A stretch of DNA of 64,000 nt, taken from contig JALQPE010001687.1 of NCBI GenBank assembly GCA_030407315.1, positions 1 to 64,000 of the forward strand. The letters are read 5' to 3'. Each line of letters begins with the position of its first letter. Positions within the stretch are counted from its first letter, which is position 1. Below are positions 1-11,790 of this stretch, in pieces. This DNA is from Asparagopsis taxiformis (Eukaryota; Rhodophyta; Florideophyceae; Bonnemaisoniales; Bonnemaisoniaceae). The notes beneath the pieces are model-generated. The model did no database searches. It was given only the letters and a program-made list of their open reading frames with translations, and had not been told where the DNA came from. A program made the position numbers and the translations under genes.

Positions 1-3000
1 CGCGTTGCGAACCCGCTATGGAGACCACGTTTCCCCAATGCTCCACGAACGCCGACGAAACCGCGCCGCGCACCGACCCCCAAGACTACCCGACCGACAG
101 AATTCGCACCAATCTTCGCGTGCGCGCCGCACGTCGATTCGCCGCCGCACGCGACGCAAGCTATCGAAGTCACCACGGGCGCTGACGGACGCTGCATCAC
201 GATACCCGCGACCGACCTCTACGGACAGAAGTTGTTGCGTCTAGCCAATGGTGAAACGCAGGTTAAAAGGAACGTGCCCTTCAGCGTGCATTGCACAACG
301 CCGGCACCCGCCTACAGATATTGCCCAAAGGCATGAAGGTGGGCGCCGCAGTGCCCAACCCCGTAGGTTGCCTACAAGTTGCACAAGAGGCGCCGACCCG
401 CAAGACCGACCGCCCGACGATGCGACGCCACGCGACGCGACGAACCCGCCGGACCTGCGCGAAGCCGACGGAATTGCGAACGCGACGCCGCATGGGAAGA
501 CCTCCTACGCGCGACGCTACGCGATGAGCGAGTAGACGACGACCTACACGCGCGAATTATCGAGATGCTGCGAAAGCACGAGCAAATGTGGAATGGCACG
601 CTTGGAGCCATCCACGCGACAGAACACCGCATCGAACTGGTTCGGGGGGCGACCCCCGTCAACCAACCGCCGTACCGCGCCGGACACGCGTCGCGCGAAA
701 TTATCCGTACGCAAGTGGATAAGATGCTCCGCGCTGGAGTGATCGAACTTACTACATCGGAATGGGCGAGCCCGGTCGTAGTCGTGCCTAAGAAGGACGG
801 GACTTCCCGCTTCTGCATCGACTACCGCCGCTTAAACGCCGCCACCGTCAAGGACGCGTATCCGATTCCGCGCATGGACGATTGCGTCGACTCGCTCGGT
901 AACGCGACGGTTTTCACTACGCTGGACTGCAATTCGGGATACTGGCAGATCCCAGTGGCGCACGCCGACCGCGATAAGACTACGTTACATCGCACGTTGG
1001 TACGTATCGTTTCCGCCGCATGCCTTTGGGCTTTCGAACGCGCCCGCGACGTTTCAGCGCGCGCGACATTTGCTCGCGAACGTGAAGTGGCAACATTGCC
1101 TTGTCTACCTGGATGACGTAATCATCTTCTCCGCCGACGTAAACGCGCACGTGCACCACGTCGACGAAATACTGGGAATCCTCGGACGCGCAGGCGTTTC
1201 GCTAAAGTTCGCGAAGACCGAGTTCTTCAAGCGCTCGGTGGACTACCTGGGACATACTATTTCGCTGGGAAAGCTCTCCGTACCGACGACAAAGTGCGAC
1301 GCGCTGCGCGATGCGACGTACCCGACGACGAAGACGCAGTTGCGAAGTTTTCTAGGAACTTGCAACGTATACCGCCGATTCGTCGAAAAATTCGCGTTCG
1401 TAGCCGCGCCGCTTACGCAGCTGCTGAAGAAGGACCAAGGAGACAGCTTACCCGCGCCGACGCCGGAGCAAACGCGCGCGTTCGAATCATTGCGACAAGC
1501 GATGCTATCTCCGCCTATCCTCCGTCTACCGCGCGAAGGGCACCCGTACGTGCTCGACACTGACGCGTCGCAAGGCCAAATCGGATGCGCCTGCTACAGC
1601 TAGACGCGGACGAAGACGTATTACATCCGGTCGGATACTGGTCGCGCACGCTTAACGACGCGGAGCGAAATTATTCGACGACGGAACGCGAATGCCTCGC
1701 GGTAGTATGGGCAGTGCTACTACTACGCGTACCTAGAAGGACGGAAGTTCACGGTTCGCACGGACCACAATTCGCTGCGCTGGATTCTAAACATGACCTC
1801 TGCGGAAGGACGACTCGCGCGCTGGCGATTGCGACTCGCCGAGTTCGAGTTCGACGTATATATATAGAAAGGGTAAACGCCACGTTATCGCCGACGCGCT
1901 CTCGCGAATGGCCACGCGAAGCGGCGACGAGACGGAAATACCGGACGAGATACCCTGCTTCGACGCCGCGAACATCGTTGAACCGCACGCGGACGCTTAT
2001 GCGCGAACCGATACCGCGCTACTATGCGACTACGCAGAATACTACCCGAGTTTGGACTGCCTACTGGCAACTCGGTCATGCATCGAACCGCCTGTGTCCA
2101 CTGACGAGTGGATACGCGAGCAGGCGACGGACGAATTCTGCCAAAACGCGAAACGCGATGTCGAAACCGCGCCGCAGTCGCGCTTTCACCTGTCCCCGAT
2201 GGGATACTTATGAGGACCGCGCCGCTCGACGACGCGCCACGCAGATAGTCGTGCCCGAAGCGATTAAGGGGCGCATTTTGCGAGCGAACCATTATGCAGT
2301 AACTGCAGGACATCCGGGCGCGCGGCGCATGTACGACGCCATCCGACGCGCGTACTACTGGCCGATGATGAGCGTGGACGTCTACACTACAGTGAGACAG
2401 TGCGATGCGTGCGCACGTAACCGCGTTACGCAATATCGCCATACGAACGCCCTGAAGCTATTCCCGCGACGCGCCCGCTCGAAGACGTCGCTATCGATAT
2501 CCTTGGTCCGCTGCCCGAGACTCCGCGCCAACGCCGCTTCGTACTCGTAATCGCAGACCGCTATAGCAAACTCTGCCGACTCATCGCGCTCGGACGCGTA
2601 TCCGCACTCGCCGTTGCGAAGGCATTTTGCCGAGACTGGGTTTTCGTCTATGGACCGCCGCGCACGCTACTTTCGGACAATGGGCCGCAATTCCGCTCGA
2701 AGCTGTTTCAGGAGACTTGCGCGCTGATGGGTACGCGGAACATATTTACGACGACATACCATCCGCAATCGAATGGACAAGTCGAGCGCATGAACCGCAC
2801 TATCGTAGCGACGCTGCGCCATTATGTAGATGAAGAGCGCAGAGATTGGGACGAGCATTTAGACGCGCTCGCGTACGCTTACAACCGCGCGATACACCGC
2901 TCGACGAATACGTCGCCGTTCGAACTCACGCTCACGCGCTATCCCGTATCGCTGGGAACGGAGCAAGTGGACACGATTCGCAGCACGCCATTCCTTCGCA

Positions 3001-3816
3001 TGGAATTTCTCGCACGATTATCGGACGCGTACGCACGCTCGGCGAATGCGTTGAAGAAAGCGCAAGCGAGATACAAGCGCGACTTCGACCGCGGCGTGCG
3101 CACGGTGAATAAGGATATCAAGGTGGGCGATCAAGTGTACTGGACACTCGCGCGGGAGCGACGACACGAACACAACGCAGCGACGCAGCGCACACGTCGA
3201 AGTTAGACTACCCTGTGTCGGGCCCTTTCCCGGTTATAGGCTGCCGCGGACACACGTACGAAATCATAATCGACGGTGTCCCCGAACTCGTCAGCTCCGA
3301 TCGCGTTCGCATGGCACCGCGCTACGCGACGCATGCGCCAACGACGTTGGACGACGTAGAAGAAGACACTAACACGGAGAACGCGAACGACGCAGAGCGA
3401 CGGGATGAACGCGAAATTAACGAGGCGCGCAAGGTCGACCCGGAAGCCGGGTATGGGACGCGCGAGTTCATGATTGACAGGCTAACAGCCGAGGGCATCG
3501 ACGACACCGGCGCGCCCGTATTCCGGGTGCGCTGGAAGGGCTACTCCCCGCGCGATGATACGTGGGAGCCCGAAGCGTCCCTGCCCGCGCCTATCGTCGC
3601 CCGTTTTCGCCGTGATCAAGGACGGCCCGCCTCTAAAACCGCTGCGCGCGCTACTGCCGACGGCCCTGCGGCGCTGCGTAACCGCCGAAGTCGCTCAACG
3701 AAGCGCTCAGCCCCGAGGGAGGCACCCGATGGCGCGCCGCGAAAAACGACACCTACCCGCATCAGCGCGCGTATTGCAAGCCGACAAATGACGCCTCGTG
3801 CGCAACGCAATTAATG
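1..3816 (+). pseudogene. pol: Element A pol remnant (RT, RNase H, integrase, chromodomain)
   Basis: Pieces of one polyprotein lie in several frames. They are an RT with a TLDCNSGYWQIP block (about 920-955) and the YLDD catalytic motif (about 1107-1118). RNase H with VLDTDAS follows near 1550-1570, and the integrase zinc-binding region and core lie around 2280-3000, including LLSDNGPQF and the GQVERMNRT glutamate. A chromodomain (YGTREFMIDRL to VRWKGYSPRDDTWEPE) lies at about 3455-3611. Alignment by eye to B shows single-base losses, for example near 986 (ACGTTACAT against ACGTTTACGT) and near 1030-1065. A kept the C at about 2429 that B lost. No functional polyprotein can be made from this copy. 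Confidence 0.9.
3455..3611 (+). other. Chromodomain of element A
   Basis: The segment encodes a chromodomain at the C-terminus of the integrase. It starts at YGTREFMIDRL, has the aromatic-cage-type VRWKGYSPRDDTWEPE strand, and ends in a short helix (LPAPIVARF). In known chromoviruses this domain steers integration toward particular chromatin. The same domain, with similar sequence, is at about 24090-24250 in B, and a more diverged one is at 34649-34810 in D. Confidence 0.88.
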
Positions 3817-5865
3817 CAGGAAGCGTTGCGGGGGGGTTGCCATCCACGCGCGTTTACGTCGACGAAGAAGCTGTGCAAGTGCCAGCTGATTACCTGGCAG
3901 TGGTAAGCATCCAAGCGCAAACACAGCTACCCGCCTTGCATCACGCCAAACTACTATCGGCAGCAGGGACCGGAGGGGATACGACTTATTGCCGCCAAGC
4001 GTCGCAGCGCCACGCAACCGCTTCGTCGCACAACGCGCAACCGCTCCTTCGGACGCCACACAACCGCTTCGTCGCACAAACACGCAAACGCTTCCTCGAA
4101 CGCCTTGTAACCGTTTCGTCGCACGCCACGCGATCGCCGTTCGCGCCAACGCCTCGTCGTTCGGCACGCAACGCCCGGTTCGTCGTACGCCTTGCAACAC
4201 GCGTCGCATCGTCGTTCGCCACGCCCCGCGCAATCGACATTCTACCGCTGAATGACCTGAAACTACTGCCGCACGCAATGAAGCGACGCCGCTCGCGAGC
4301 CGCGTACGTGTGCGCCTGACAGGTTGAACACGATTCGACGTTTGCCCGCCGCGCTACTACCCGCGCCGACTACCCGCACGAAGGCGCGCCGCCCCGGACT
4401 AAGCTGCCTGAATCTCGACGCTTGACAACACACGAAGGGGCCCTCACAGACGCTGGTCGGTCCGGCATCGACACGCGTCGCGCGGGACGCCACCACCGCG
4501 AAGATATTGAGCCCCCTCGCTGACGCTCGAGACGTTGCCTGTTAAGAAGTGCGATAAGCGCGAAAAGCCCATGACGGACGCTGCGTCAATCTCGCTAAAC
4601 AGGCGCCACGCAATATTCGCCGCTTGCGTTTCGGTCGCCTTTCGTTCGCCACGCGCTATCCGCCGTTTACGCCACGTAACGCCTAACGACCGTCTACCGC
4701 CACACGGCCACTGCGCCACTACGCTCGTTGGAACCGCCGCGGATACGAACGGCCGCGTATCTCTGGATTCGTTGCGAGTTGGGCCTCGACTAACACCCGA
4801 CCTACTCCAGAGGCCGCGACATGCGCGGGACCACGCGATGCGTTTTCGCGCGAAAAAAGGGGAGCGACACTGGCGCTGGCGTGCGGGCTGGCCCGGCTAT
4901 TTAGCAATTCTACCGTCCCACTCGAATTGTCCCATTGGAAAAATGCGACGAAAGGGGCACCCGAATCGCGCCGCCGTCAAGTTGGCCCCCGCACCGTGAC
5001 GAACTGTCCCCTACTACCGTCACCTGATTGGACGACAACATACGCGAACTCCAGCGAGGCGCTCGAAGCTGGTGGAAGGACGCATACCCCTGGACGCACG
5101 CAGCCCCCTACCGAGAATATAGTGGTGCCCACGTGCATGGTTCCCCTCAACCCAAGCGTGGAGAATGAGGCTCGCTCCAAGAAGGGAAGAATGTGACCCC
5201 ACCCGAGCCCCCTAGGTACCATTCGGCCGTCCGCTCTAGTCACGGGACAATAGACACGGTAGCAAACGGTGAACGCCGGTAGTAGGCGACGCGAACGACG
5301 GATGCGAAAAAGCGAACGAACCGGCGACGCGAACGACGAATGCGTAAGGCGGCACGAATTGACGACGCGAAGCGGAAGCGAACAACGAATACGCATGCGA
5401 AAATTAACCAGCGACGTCGAGGATTGCGCGTGACGAACCGACGAAACGAAACCGCTACGACGAACTCGTACCGACGCGCTACCCGTCCATACTCCCTTCT
5501 TCTACCCCCCCACTCAAACCTTTCTCGCTTCGCAACGTATGCATACTACCCCTCCCTTCCCCCCGCGCGCACGACTGGACGCCGCCGGCCGCGTGCCCTC
5601 CGAACGCCGACGTGGGCAGCGGGCAAATACGGTTTCAAGCAACGACACGCGCGCCCCTTCGCGGAAACACCGGCTCGTGCATGCATTTGACGGAACCCGC
5701 GTTGCGCTGTCGCTCACTCAAAAGCTGCAGGAACCCTGGCGTTTCACGGCCGCAAGCGTGTCGGACGGGAGGAACCCCGCATTACGAAGCGCTAGGTGGA
5801 GATACAAACAAGGAGAGTTTATTTCAAAAGAGGATGCAATGCGAGGAGGAGGAACGAAGTGATAG
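3817..5865. other. Element A internal spacer, repeat-rich, no clear gene
   Basis: This lies between the pol stop and the end of the opposite-strand ORF. It holds imperfect short repeats of the type CGCAACCGCTTCGTCGCAC (about 3990-4230) and GCGAACGACGAATGCG (about 5270-5400). Long frames here are side effects of GC-rich repeats; I see no domain. The equivalent spacer in B is 24433-25843. Confidence 0.5.
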
Positions 5866-8703
5866 CTAAGACGGAGGCGCGCGCGTGTCGTCGTCTCGAC
5901 GCGAAGCGCGGCTCGACGAACTGGCTGCCGCACCGCGCGAACGAGCACGGCTTGAAGCCGTATCTGCCTGGTGACCGCGTCGCCGCTCGGAATTTAACAC
6001 CCGAACGACGCGCCCGTCGTGTACGCCAATCCGGAGTGGAGGGATACCCGTACGCCTCGCGCGACCCGCGGAACTCGCCGCTGCACGCGAACGCGTCATG
6101 GGACGCGCCCCGCCACGACCCGAACCAACGCTTCCCGTCGCGCCCCGCGTCGCATCTGCGCGTAACCCGCTCTCCGACTGCGTCGCGCCAGTCGACTCCC
6201 TTTCGTCAACAGAACCCGCAGGAGAACGCTGCATGAAATGGACGACGTCATTTAACGCCGAGCCCATACGGTGAGCGCGTTCGATAGTTTCCTGAACCCG
6301 ACGGACAGTCTCCCTCTCCCGAGCGCGATACCCGTCACGTACAGCGGCGATTCGAGCAGCCAACCGATCCCTCTCCGCCTCCAAATTAGATTCGACTTCG
6401 GCCAACGCACGTTGCGCGGCCTCCTGCGCTGAACCGGCGGAATCGTAACGAGACTGAAGGGCCGCCAACGCTTCGCGACCACCTTCAACCTCCTTCTCCT
6501 GTTTAGCCGCACGACCTTGCATTACGCCGATATCCTTATGCATGCGCTCGATGCGCACGGCGTCTTCGTCGACCTTACGCTTCAGCGCGGCCTCACGCGC
6601 CTCGGACGCAGCCAGCGCCTCGCGAGTCTCGCGTAAGAATGACACGGCCTCGTCGCGCGCCTCGTTTGCATCGTCGCGATCCTTAATCGCCTCGTCGCGG
6701 GCCTTGATAGCCACGTCAAGGCGTCCCAGGGCTTCGTCTCGCGCTTGGGCGACCGACGTTACACGCGAAAGCGCCTCGTCGCGGTTTTGTTCAGCAGACG
6801 AGATCTGTGCCTGCAAGTTGGCCGCACCCGTTGAATCCGCTAACGCGACGACGTCTTCGCCATCCACCGCCGCCGGCGCCTCCGCCGGGTCAGTAACCGC
6901 GACTGCGCTCGACGCCGCGACGCTACCAACCGCCGCGCTCGCGCTCGCATCACCCGGAGCGTTAGCGATATCTTGGCTCGGAATGGACTTCTTCAACTCC
7001 TGCAGTTCGTTATAAACCTTGACGTACTCCGCCCGTAGCGCTGCGTCCAACTGAGTAATGTCAACAGGAGGCCGAGGCGACTCAGAGAATAACGAATAGC
7101 GCCCGTCGCGGAAACGCCGGCGCTCGACGGCCAATAACGCAGCCATGCCGAGGTACTGCGCGTACTCGCGCGAATTAGTTGCGCGCATCACATGCAACTC
7201 GTTGGAAGATAAGGCCGACAAGACGGCATCCACGGTCACAACGTCACCCGCTTCCAAGTGCGCGAACGCGCTGCGCGACGGGTTACGCGGGGACTTCAAC
7301 AACAAGTGCGGAATTTCGGTATGACGATGAACCCCGAGTGCGCCGTGCGCCCAGTCTATCACGCCGCGTTCCGCGCTCCAAGGCAACCACTGGCCACCCT
7401 CGTTAAAGTCCACACCCGGGGCGACGTCGAAGACAGGCGTCTCGTCCCAAGGACATGCGCGATGCTCCGTCAAAAGACTCTCCAAATGCGCAACCGAATA
7501 CGTGCCGCCACGAACGACCGCCGCAGCGCCGACGCTCTCGATGCCAGCCACGAGTCTGTCGCTTAAGCGAACGATGCGGCGCTCAACGAACGCGACGTGG
7601 AGCCACGCGCAAGCCACCATGACGACCCACTCGCTAAGGGCAACGGCCCAGAAATAAGAACGCGTCTCCACGGGGACGTCGAGGCCAAGAAGAACGGAAG
7701 GCGCATAGTGGAAGACACAAGGCAAAGGAACGGAAAGAGATTCTGGCGCCTCCGGCCAGTCGCGCGGATCGTAGCGCGGAAAGAAAGCGCCAACGCGATC
7801 CTCGGGGAACTCGCGAAACTCCGCGTCGCGATACGTGACGAAGTAACCGGCGGAGCGGCGCATGCGTAACTCGCGGTGCGCTTCGGCACGCATCCCCGCG
7901 TCGAAGAACCACGGTACACTGACTTCTCCTTCTTGTTCGATGTCGTTCCAGGGGACACCACCGTCCAACAGGAAGCCGGCGCTAGGCGCCGCCGCCCACG
8001 GGTCGAGATGCGCAAATTCGTCGCGACGCATCGTTCGGAGCCGCGCCAGATGACGCACAAGCCGCTCGTCCGCGGCGTCCTCGAGGAAATAGGCATCGCA
8101 TGGAAGATTAGTGGGTACGGCTAAATCGCATAGGGCCGCTTCACGCCGCGCGTCCCACACGGCCTGCGCGTTTTTGTGGCCGGGCAACACCGCGTAGCGG
8201 TTGACGTCGGCGATACGCACCCATTGAAAACGCCGCGGGAAGTATTGAACACGGCCTAGCTCAGTCCAAGTCGGCATCGCGCGCGGAAGGAAACGGAAGG
8301 CAGAAGGGTCTTCGTAGCGCGCACGCGGGACGACGGCGGGTACGTGTTGCGCAGCAGAAGGAAGAGAAACAGAGGAAGGAGCGGGAATGGACCGCAAAGG
8401 CACGCCGACGTTCGTACGACTCCCAGACGCGGATGCGGGAGCAGCAGTCACGTCCACCGTCGCGTCGATACCGGGCGATGCGTCAGCGCCGTCCGTATTA
8501 TGCGCACTCGCCGTCGCGCCAACCGGAGCACTCGCGGATGACGCTTGAGCCATGGAAAGATAGAACGGGCTCTCGGGGCTCGCAGGCGCAGGCGAAGCGA
8601 AGCGCGAAGCGGCAGACGGAGTGCGTAGCGGCGTCGCAGCGCCTTCGCCGGAAGGAATGCTGGCCCGCAGCCAGCTCGGAAGGGTATCACCATCGTGCGC
8701 CAT
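5866..8703 (-). CDS. Opposite-strand accessory ORF of element A (945 aa, coiled coil)
   Basis: A long ORF runs antisense to gag-pol and starts about 170 bp inside the 3' LTR. The frame is open from 8823, but I place the start at 8703. There MAHDGDTLPSWLRA matches MSRDNNALPSWLRA in element B, while the upstream residues are low-complexity and do not match. The N-terminal 130 residues are Ala/Ser/Pro-rich. A conserved globular part follows (from MPTWTELGRVQYFPRRFQW), with a hydrophobic stretch (ALSEWVVMVACAWLHVAF) around residue 360. A charged coiled coil occupies about 620-815 with repeated ARDEA units, and a basic Arg/Ser-rich tail ends the protein. I recognise no enzyme family. Extra ORFs in either orientation next to the 3' LTR are known in some plant Ty3/Gypsy elements; whether this is related to any of them cannot be judged here. 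The gene is intact although pol is decayed. Confidence 0.75.
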   Translation of the reverse strand: MAHDGDTLPSWLRASIPSGEGAATPLRTPSAASRFASPAPASPESPFYLSMAQASSASAPVGATASAHNTDGADASPGIDATVDVTAAPASASGSRTNVGVPLRSIPAPSSVSLPSAAQHVPAVVPRARYEDPSAFRFLPRAMPTWTELGRVQYFPRRFQWVRIADVNRYAVLPGHKNAQAVWDARREAALCDLAVPTNLPCDAYFLEDAADERLVRHLARLRTMRRDEFAHLDPWAAAPSAGFLLDGGVPWNDIEQEGEVSVPWFFDAGMRAEAHRELRMRRSAGYFVTYRDAEFREFPEDRVGAFFPRYDPRDWPEAPESLSVPLPCVFHYAPSVLLGLDVPVETRSYFWAVALSEWVVMVACAWLHVAFVERRIVRLSDRLVAGIESVGAAAVVRGGTYSVAHLESLLTEHRACPWDETPVFDVAPGVDFNEGGQWLPWSAERGVIDWAHGALGVHRHTEIPHLLLKSPRNPSRSAFAHLEAGDVVTVDAVLSALSSNELHVMRATNSREYAQYLGMAALLAVERRRFRDGRYSLFSESPRPPVDITQLDAALRAEYVKVYNELQELKKSIPSQDIANAPGDASASAAVGSVAASSAVAVTDPAEAPAAVDGEDVVALADSTGAANLQAQISSAEQNRDEALSRVTSVAQARDEALGRLDVAIKARDEAIKDRDDANEARDEAVSFLRETREALAASEAREAALKRKVDEDAVRIERMHKDIGVMQGRAAKQEKEVEGGREALAALQSRYDSAGSAQEAAQRALAEVESNLEAERDRLAARIAAVRDGYRARERETVRRVQETIERAHRMGSALNDVVHFMQRSPAGSVDERESTGATQSESGLRADATRGATGSVGSGRGGARPMTRSRAAASSAGRARRTGIPPLRIGVHDGRVVRVLNSERRRGHQADTASSRARSRGAAASSSSRASRRDDDTRAPPS

Positions 8704-8867
8704 AGCGTGCGAATCGGCAAGGATGACGGCGAACGCGGGTGGCAAGAGAGAAGGAAGAAGGAGATGGACAAAAGAGAAGAGGTTGCAGACGAAAAGAGTA
8801 GAACGAAGGAAACGGAAGAGCACGTGAGGAAAGAGATGGCGCGCGAGGACGCGCTGTGATGTTAGTC

Positions 8868-8875
8868 GGGGGGAG
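8868..8875 (+). other. Polypurine tract of element A
   Basis: GGGGGGAG lies directly before the LTR start TGTGATG. The same tract precedes the 3' LTR of element B. It is the expected primer site for plus-strand DNA synthesis. Confidence 0.8.
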
Positions 8876-9663
8876 TGTGATGCAATTTATGTTGCAAGTG
8901 CGCGCGCGGGTCGGAGCGATGCGTCGCGTTGAGTCCGCGTGCATCCGCGTTTAGTTAGTTAGTAAGCGAGCGTACGCGTGGCGATACAATTACGTGTCAC
9001 GGCGCGCTTGCGCGAACGCGTACGATTGCGAGCTTGGCGCCACGTGTAGCGCCTTTTGCGAAATTCCCTTTATTTCCCCTTTTTGGGTTTTTATGACGAA
9101 AGTCTTTTTCCCAAATATTTCCCTTTTTGCGTGCGAGCGAGCGGCCGCCGGCCGGCCGCGCAAGGACAACCTGTCCTAGGTAGTTAGCTACTAATGGTTG
9201 TTCTGCTTCGCACCTTACCAATAAACAGTCAGCATCTTCGCAGCTACGAGTTAAGCGTTTAGCGAATCGCGAGGACCGATTGCGTTGAAACGTTGCGTGC
9301 GGGTTGCTCACGATCGCCGACGTTCGCGTGCGCGCTGCGCATAAACCGATCGTCGAACCGCGTCGCACCGCGATAGCGCGCGTTGCGTCGCACGCCACTA
9401 GGCCAGGGATTTACGACCCCTGTGTGGATCGCGTTGTGCTCGAGTTTACTCGGTGGTCTCACCCTGAGATCACGGCTTGCGCCGGCCCGCGAATCCCGTG
9501 TTGCGATCGTTCCCTACGCGTTCCGCCGTTGTACCACCCGTTCGCCAGCGCGACCGAGCGACGCGCGAACGCAAGTTCAACCAGCGCGTTACGGTTCACC
9601 TCGCCCTGACACGGCTGCAATTCTAGAACTCCCTTAGTGATCGCCACCCCGGCTGGTCCTACA
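8876..9663 (+). repeat. 3' LTR of element A (788 bp)
   Basis: It begins TGTGATGCAATTT and ends GGCTGGTCCTACA, like the LTRs at 16750, 28835 and 36136. It contains CCAATAAACAG near 9216, a likely polyadenylation signal that all four copies share. It is the most diverged of the four by eye. Confidence 0.92.
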
Positions 9664-10088
9664 CTGGGGCGCTGATAGAGCTGAAAGACTAAGGATCGAC
9701 TATTGCCGCGCATCAAAGCCAGATAAGGTAGGAGCAGGCAAACACCAACTGAGATCCGCAAGTTTGAGTGCAGCGACACGAACACGTCCAGTGATACACC
9801 AGGAGGGCGGAGACGCCTGGCTGCTGCTTGATATGCACGAACAATCTCACGCCACTCGTGGTATGAGCAATGCTGATTCGACAATGCAACAATAATTTGC
9901 AATAGTTCGACATATTTACTCTTTGTGGGTGTTCCAAACATTTGATAACCAGCCCAACAGAGCTCCAGGACCCATTTTGCGCTTGATGTAATGGTTTTGC
10001 TGTGGAAACTGTTGTTGTGTGTTGAATCCTTCGTCGTCTGCTTTACTTTCGACTCTATGGGTCATTGTGTTGGTTTAAATACTGTCTA
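9664..10088 (-). other. Flank of element A; unidentified remnant, possibly Copia 3' sequence
   Basis: A minus-strand frame (9941 to the LTR junction at 9664) gives about 93 residues with no recognised domain, starting MFGTPTKSKYVELLQ. It lies just downstream of the reversed Copia pol, so it may be its 3' untranslated region or LTR, cut by insertion of element A. No repeat partner for it is visible in the window. Confidence 0.3.
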
Positions 10089-10640
10089 CTAGTTTGGTGT
10101 AATTTGTATCTGTAATCCATTATAATCATCCGACTGCGGAGGTTCTCGCTGGCAGCGGAGTGTTTTGTTGTTGATAATCCGACAGCCGCCGCGCTCTGTG
10201 GGCTGCGAGAGCCGGAGAAGTGGTAATTTGTTTTTAAATTGTGCCGGTTCAAGTGTTTTTGTGAGGATTTCGGCAGAGTTGAGTTCTGAACTTATGTATT
10301 GGAGTGTGACGGTTTTGCACGCGATTAGTTCTTTTAGGAAGTGGTACTTGACGTCGATGTGTTTTGATTTTGGTGTAGGGTGATCGGTCTGTGCTGTGGT
10401 AATGGCTCCGGAGTTGTCCATACGTAGAATAGTTGGTGTATTCTAAGGATGCTCCAAGTCTTGTAGTAGATTCCTTAGGCATAGTATATGTTGGCCGGTG
10501 TGATAGGCAGAAATGTATTCTGCTGCCCATGTACTGGTGGCAATTGATTTCTGTCGTTTAAATTGCCACGCTATCGGGGGCTTGTTGTAAGTTATGAAAA
10601 GTACCCGAGGTTGAGCGACGAGTAGTTGTGCACGCAGCAA
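10089..10640 (-). pseudogene. Copia RNase H fragment
   Basis: Two overlapping frames give the Copia-type RNase H end. One has STWAAEYISAYHTGQHILCLRNLL with the conserved AAEY glutamate. The other has MDNSGAITTAQTDHPTPKSKHIDVKYHFLKE and ISSELNSAEILTKTLEP. A frameshift near 10430-10450 separates them. RT pieces lie upstream to about 11160, including a VTLDDFLVISNN stretch where YVDD is normal. Confidence 0.85.
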
Positions 10641-11790
10641 AATCGCTGTCGGAGTATGCTGATAATGTTTCGTTTAGTGTGCTTTGATAGTGTATGCCTG
10701 TATTTGAGGTTCCGCTTAGATATTTGAGTACTCGTTGGGCAGCAATCCAGTGAAAGTGTGTTGGTGATTATGTGAATCTGCCATGGTATCCGGTAATGAA
10801 GCCTATATCGGGCCTTGTGGAGTATGCTAAGTAACGCAAGCTGCCAATTAATGCGCTGTAGTTATGCGTTTTTGTATCGAGTGGCTTGGAATCCTTTTCT
10901 GGTGTGCCAAGAATGTCAGATGCTAAGGGGTATTGTGGCAGGTTTTGTTGTTCGGAGGTTGTATTTGTTGAGGAGTTTGTTGATGTATGAAGGCTGTGAT
11001 ATGGTGATACCTGTTAGGTCTCGATGTACTTTCCAACCGAGAATGTGGCGGACGGGTCCCAAGTCCTTGAGTGAATACTTGGATTGAATGTGTTGCTTGA
11101 CATGTTACCGTAACGTGGCATTGTTGGAGATGACTAAGAAGTCGTCGAGTGTGACGACGCTGAACACAAATTGTGATATGTCATTTGGGTTGGTGAGATG
11201 GTAAGTGCAGCTTTCGCTTGAGAGTTGGGTGAAATTTTGGAGACGCAGATGACGTGATAGTTCTTTTGTGAATATATGGCAATCTTGGCGAGCTCCATAT
11301 ATGTTTCCGGTAATCTTCCCTACGTATCCGGGATATTTGAAGCTGCCATCGAATCGTTGTGGTTGATATGTATAGAGGGTATTGGTGTCGTTGAACGGCT
11401 CGTGGAAGAAGGCCGAGTCAAGGTCCTAGTGATGGGCGTCATAGCCGAGCATGGATGCGAGGGCCAGGGACAAGCGAATTGCGTCGCGGTCAGCGACAGA
11501 GGATGACAGGTTTTCTGGGCCATAGTGTTCATGGGGGCGTTGGAGGTCGCCGCGAAGGTTACACCGTGTTTTTCGGGATACTGGGTTTCCTTTTTCGTCG
11601 GTTTTGGTACGTAGCACGAATTTTAGTGGTAACAGTTTGGTATTTGGTGGTATCTGTGATGAAGATGAAGGTATGTATGTTATGGTGCCTCGACTTTCGA
11701 GGGAGTCTAGTTCTTTGTTCTATGATTCTTCCCAGTCTCGAGCGTCTGGGGCTGCTCGTGCTTGAGCTAATGTGGTGGGTGTCGAAAATT

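Larger units (their letters stand above)
1..9663 (+). mobile_element. Element A: chromovirus (Ty3/Gypsy) retrotransposon, 5' part outside window
   Basis: The segment reads pol, spacer, an ORF on the opposite strand, a polypurine tract and a 3' LTR, the same order as element B. The first base of the window matches B at about 20637, so the missing left part should hold the 5' LTR, gag and the protease active site. Pol is broken by many small indels, while the opposite-strand ORF is still open over its full length. The 3' LTR is followed by ctggg; no matching target duplication can be checked because the other end is not in the window. The family is assigned from the order RT, RNase H, integrase, chromodomain, which is that of chromoviruses. 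Confidence 0.9.

Noticed and set aside
3616..4319. Several overlapping frames after element A pol
   Set aside because: Built from imperfect CGCAACCGCTTCGTCGCAC repeats; no conservation with the B spacer proteins.
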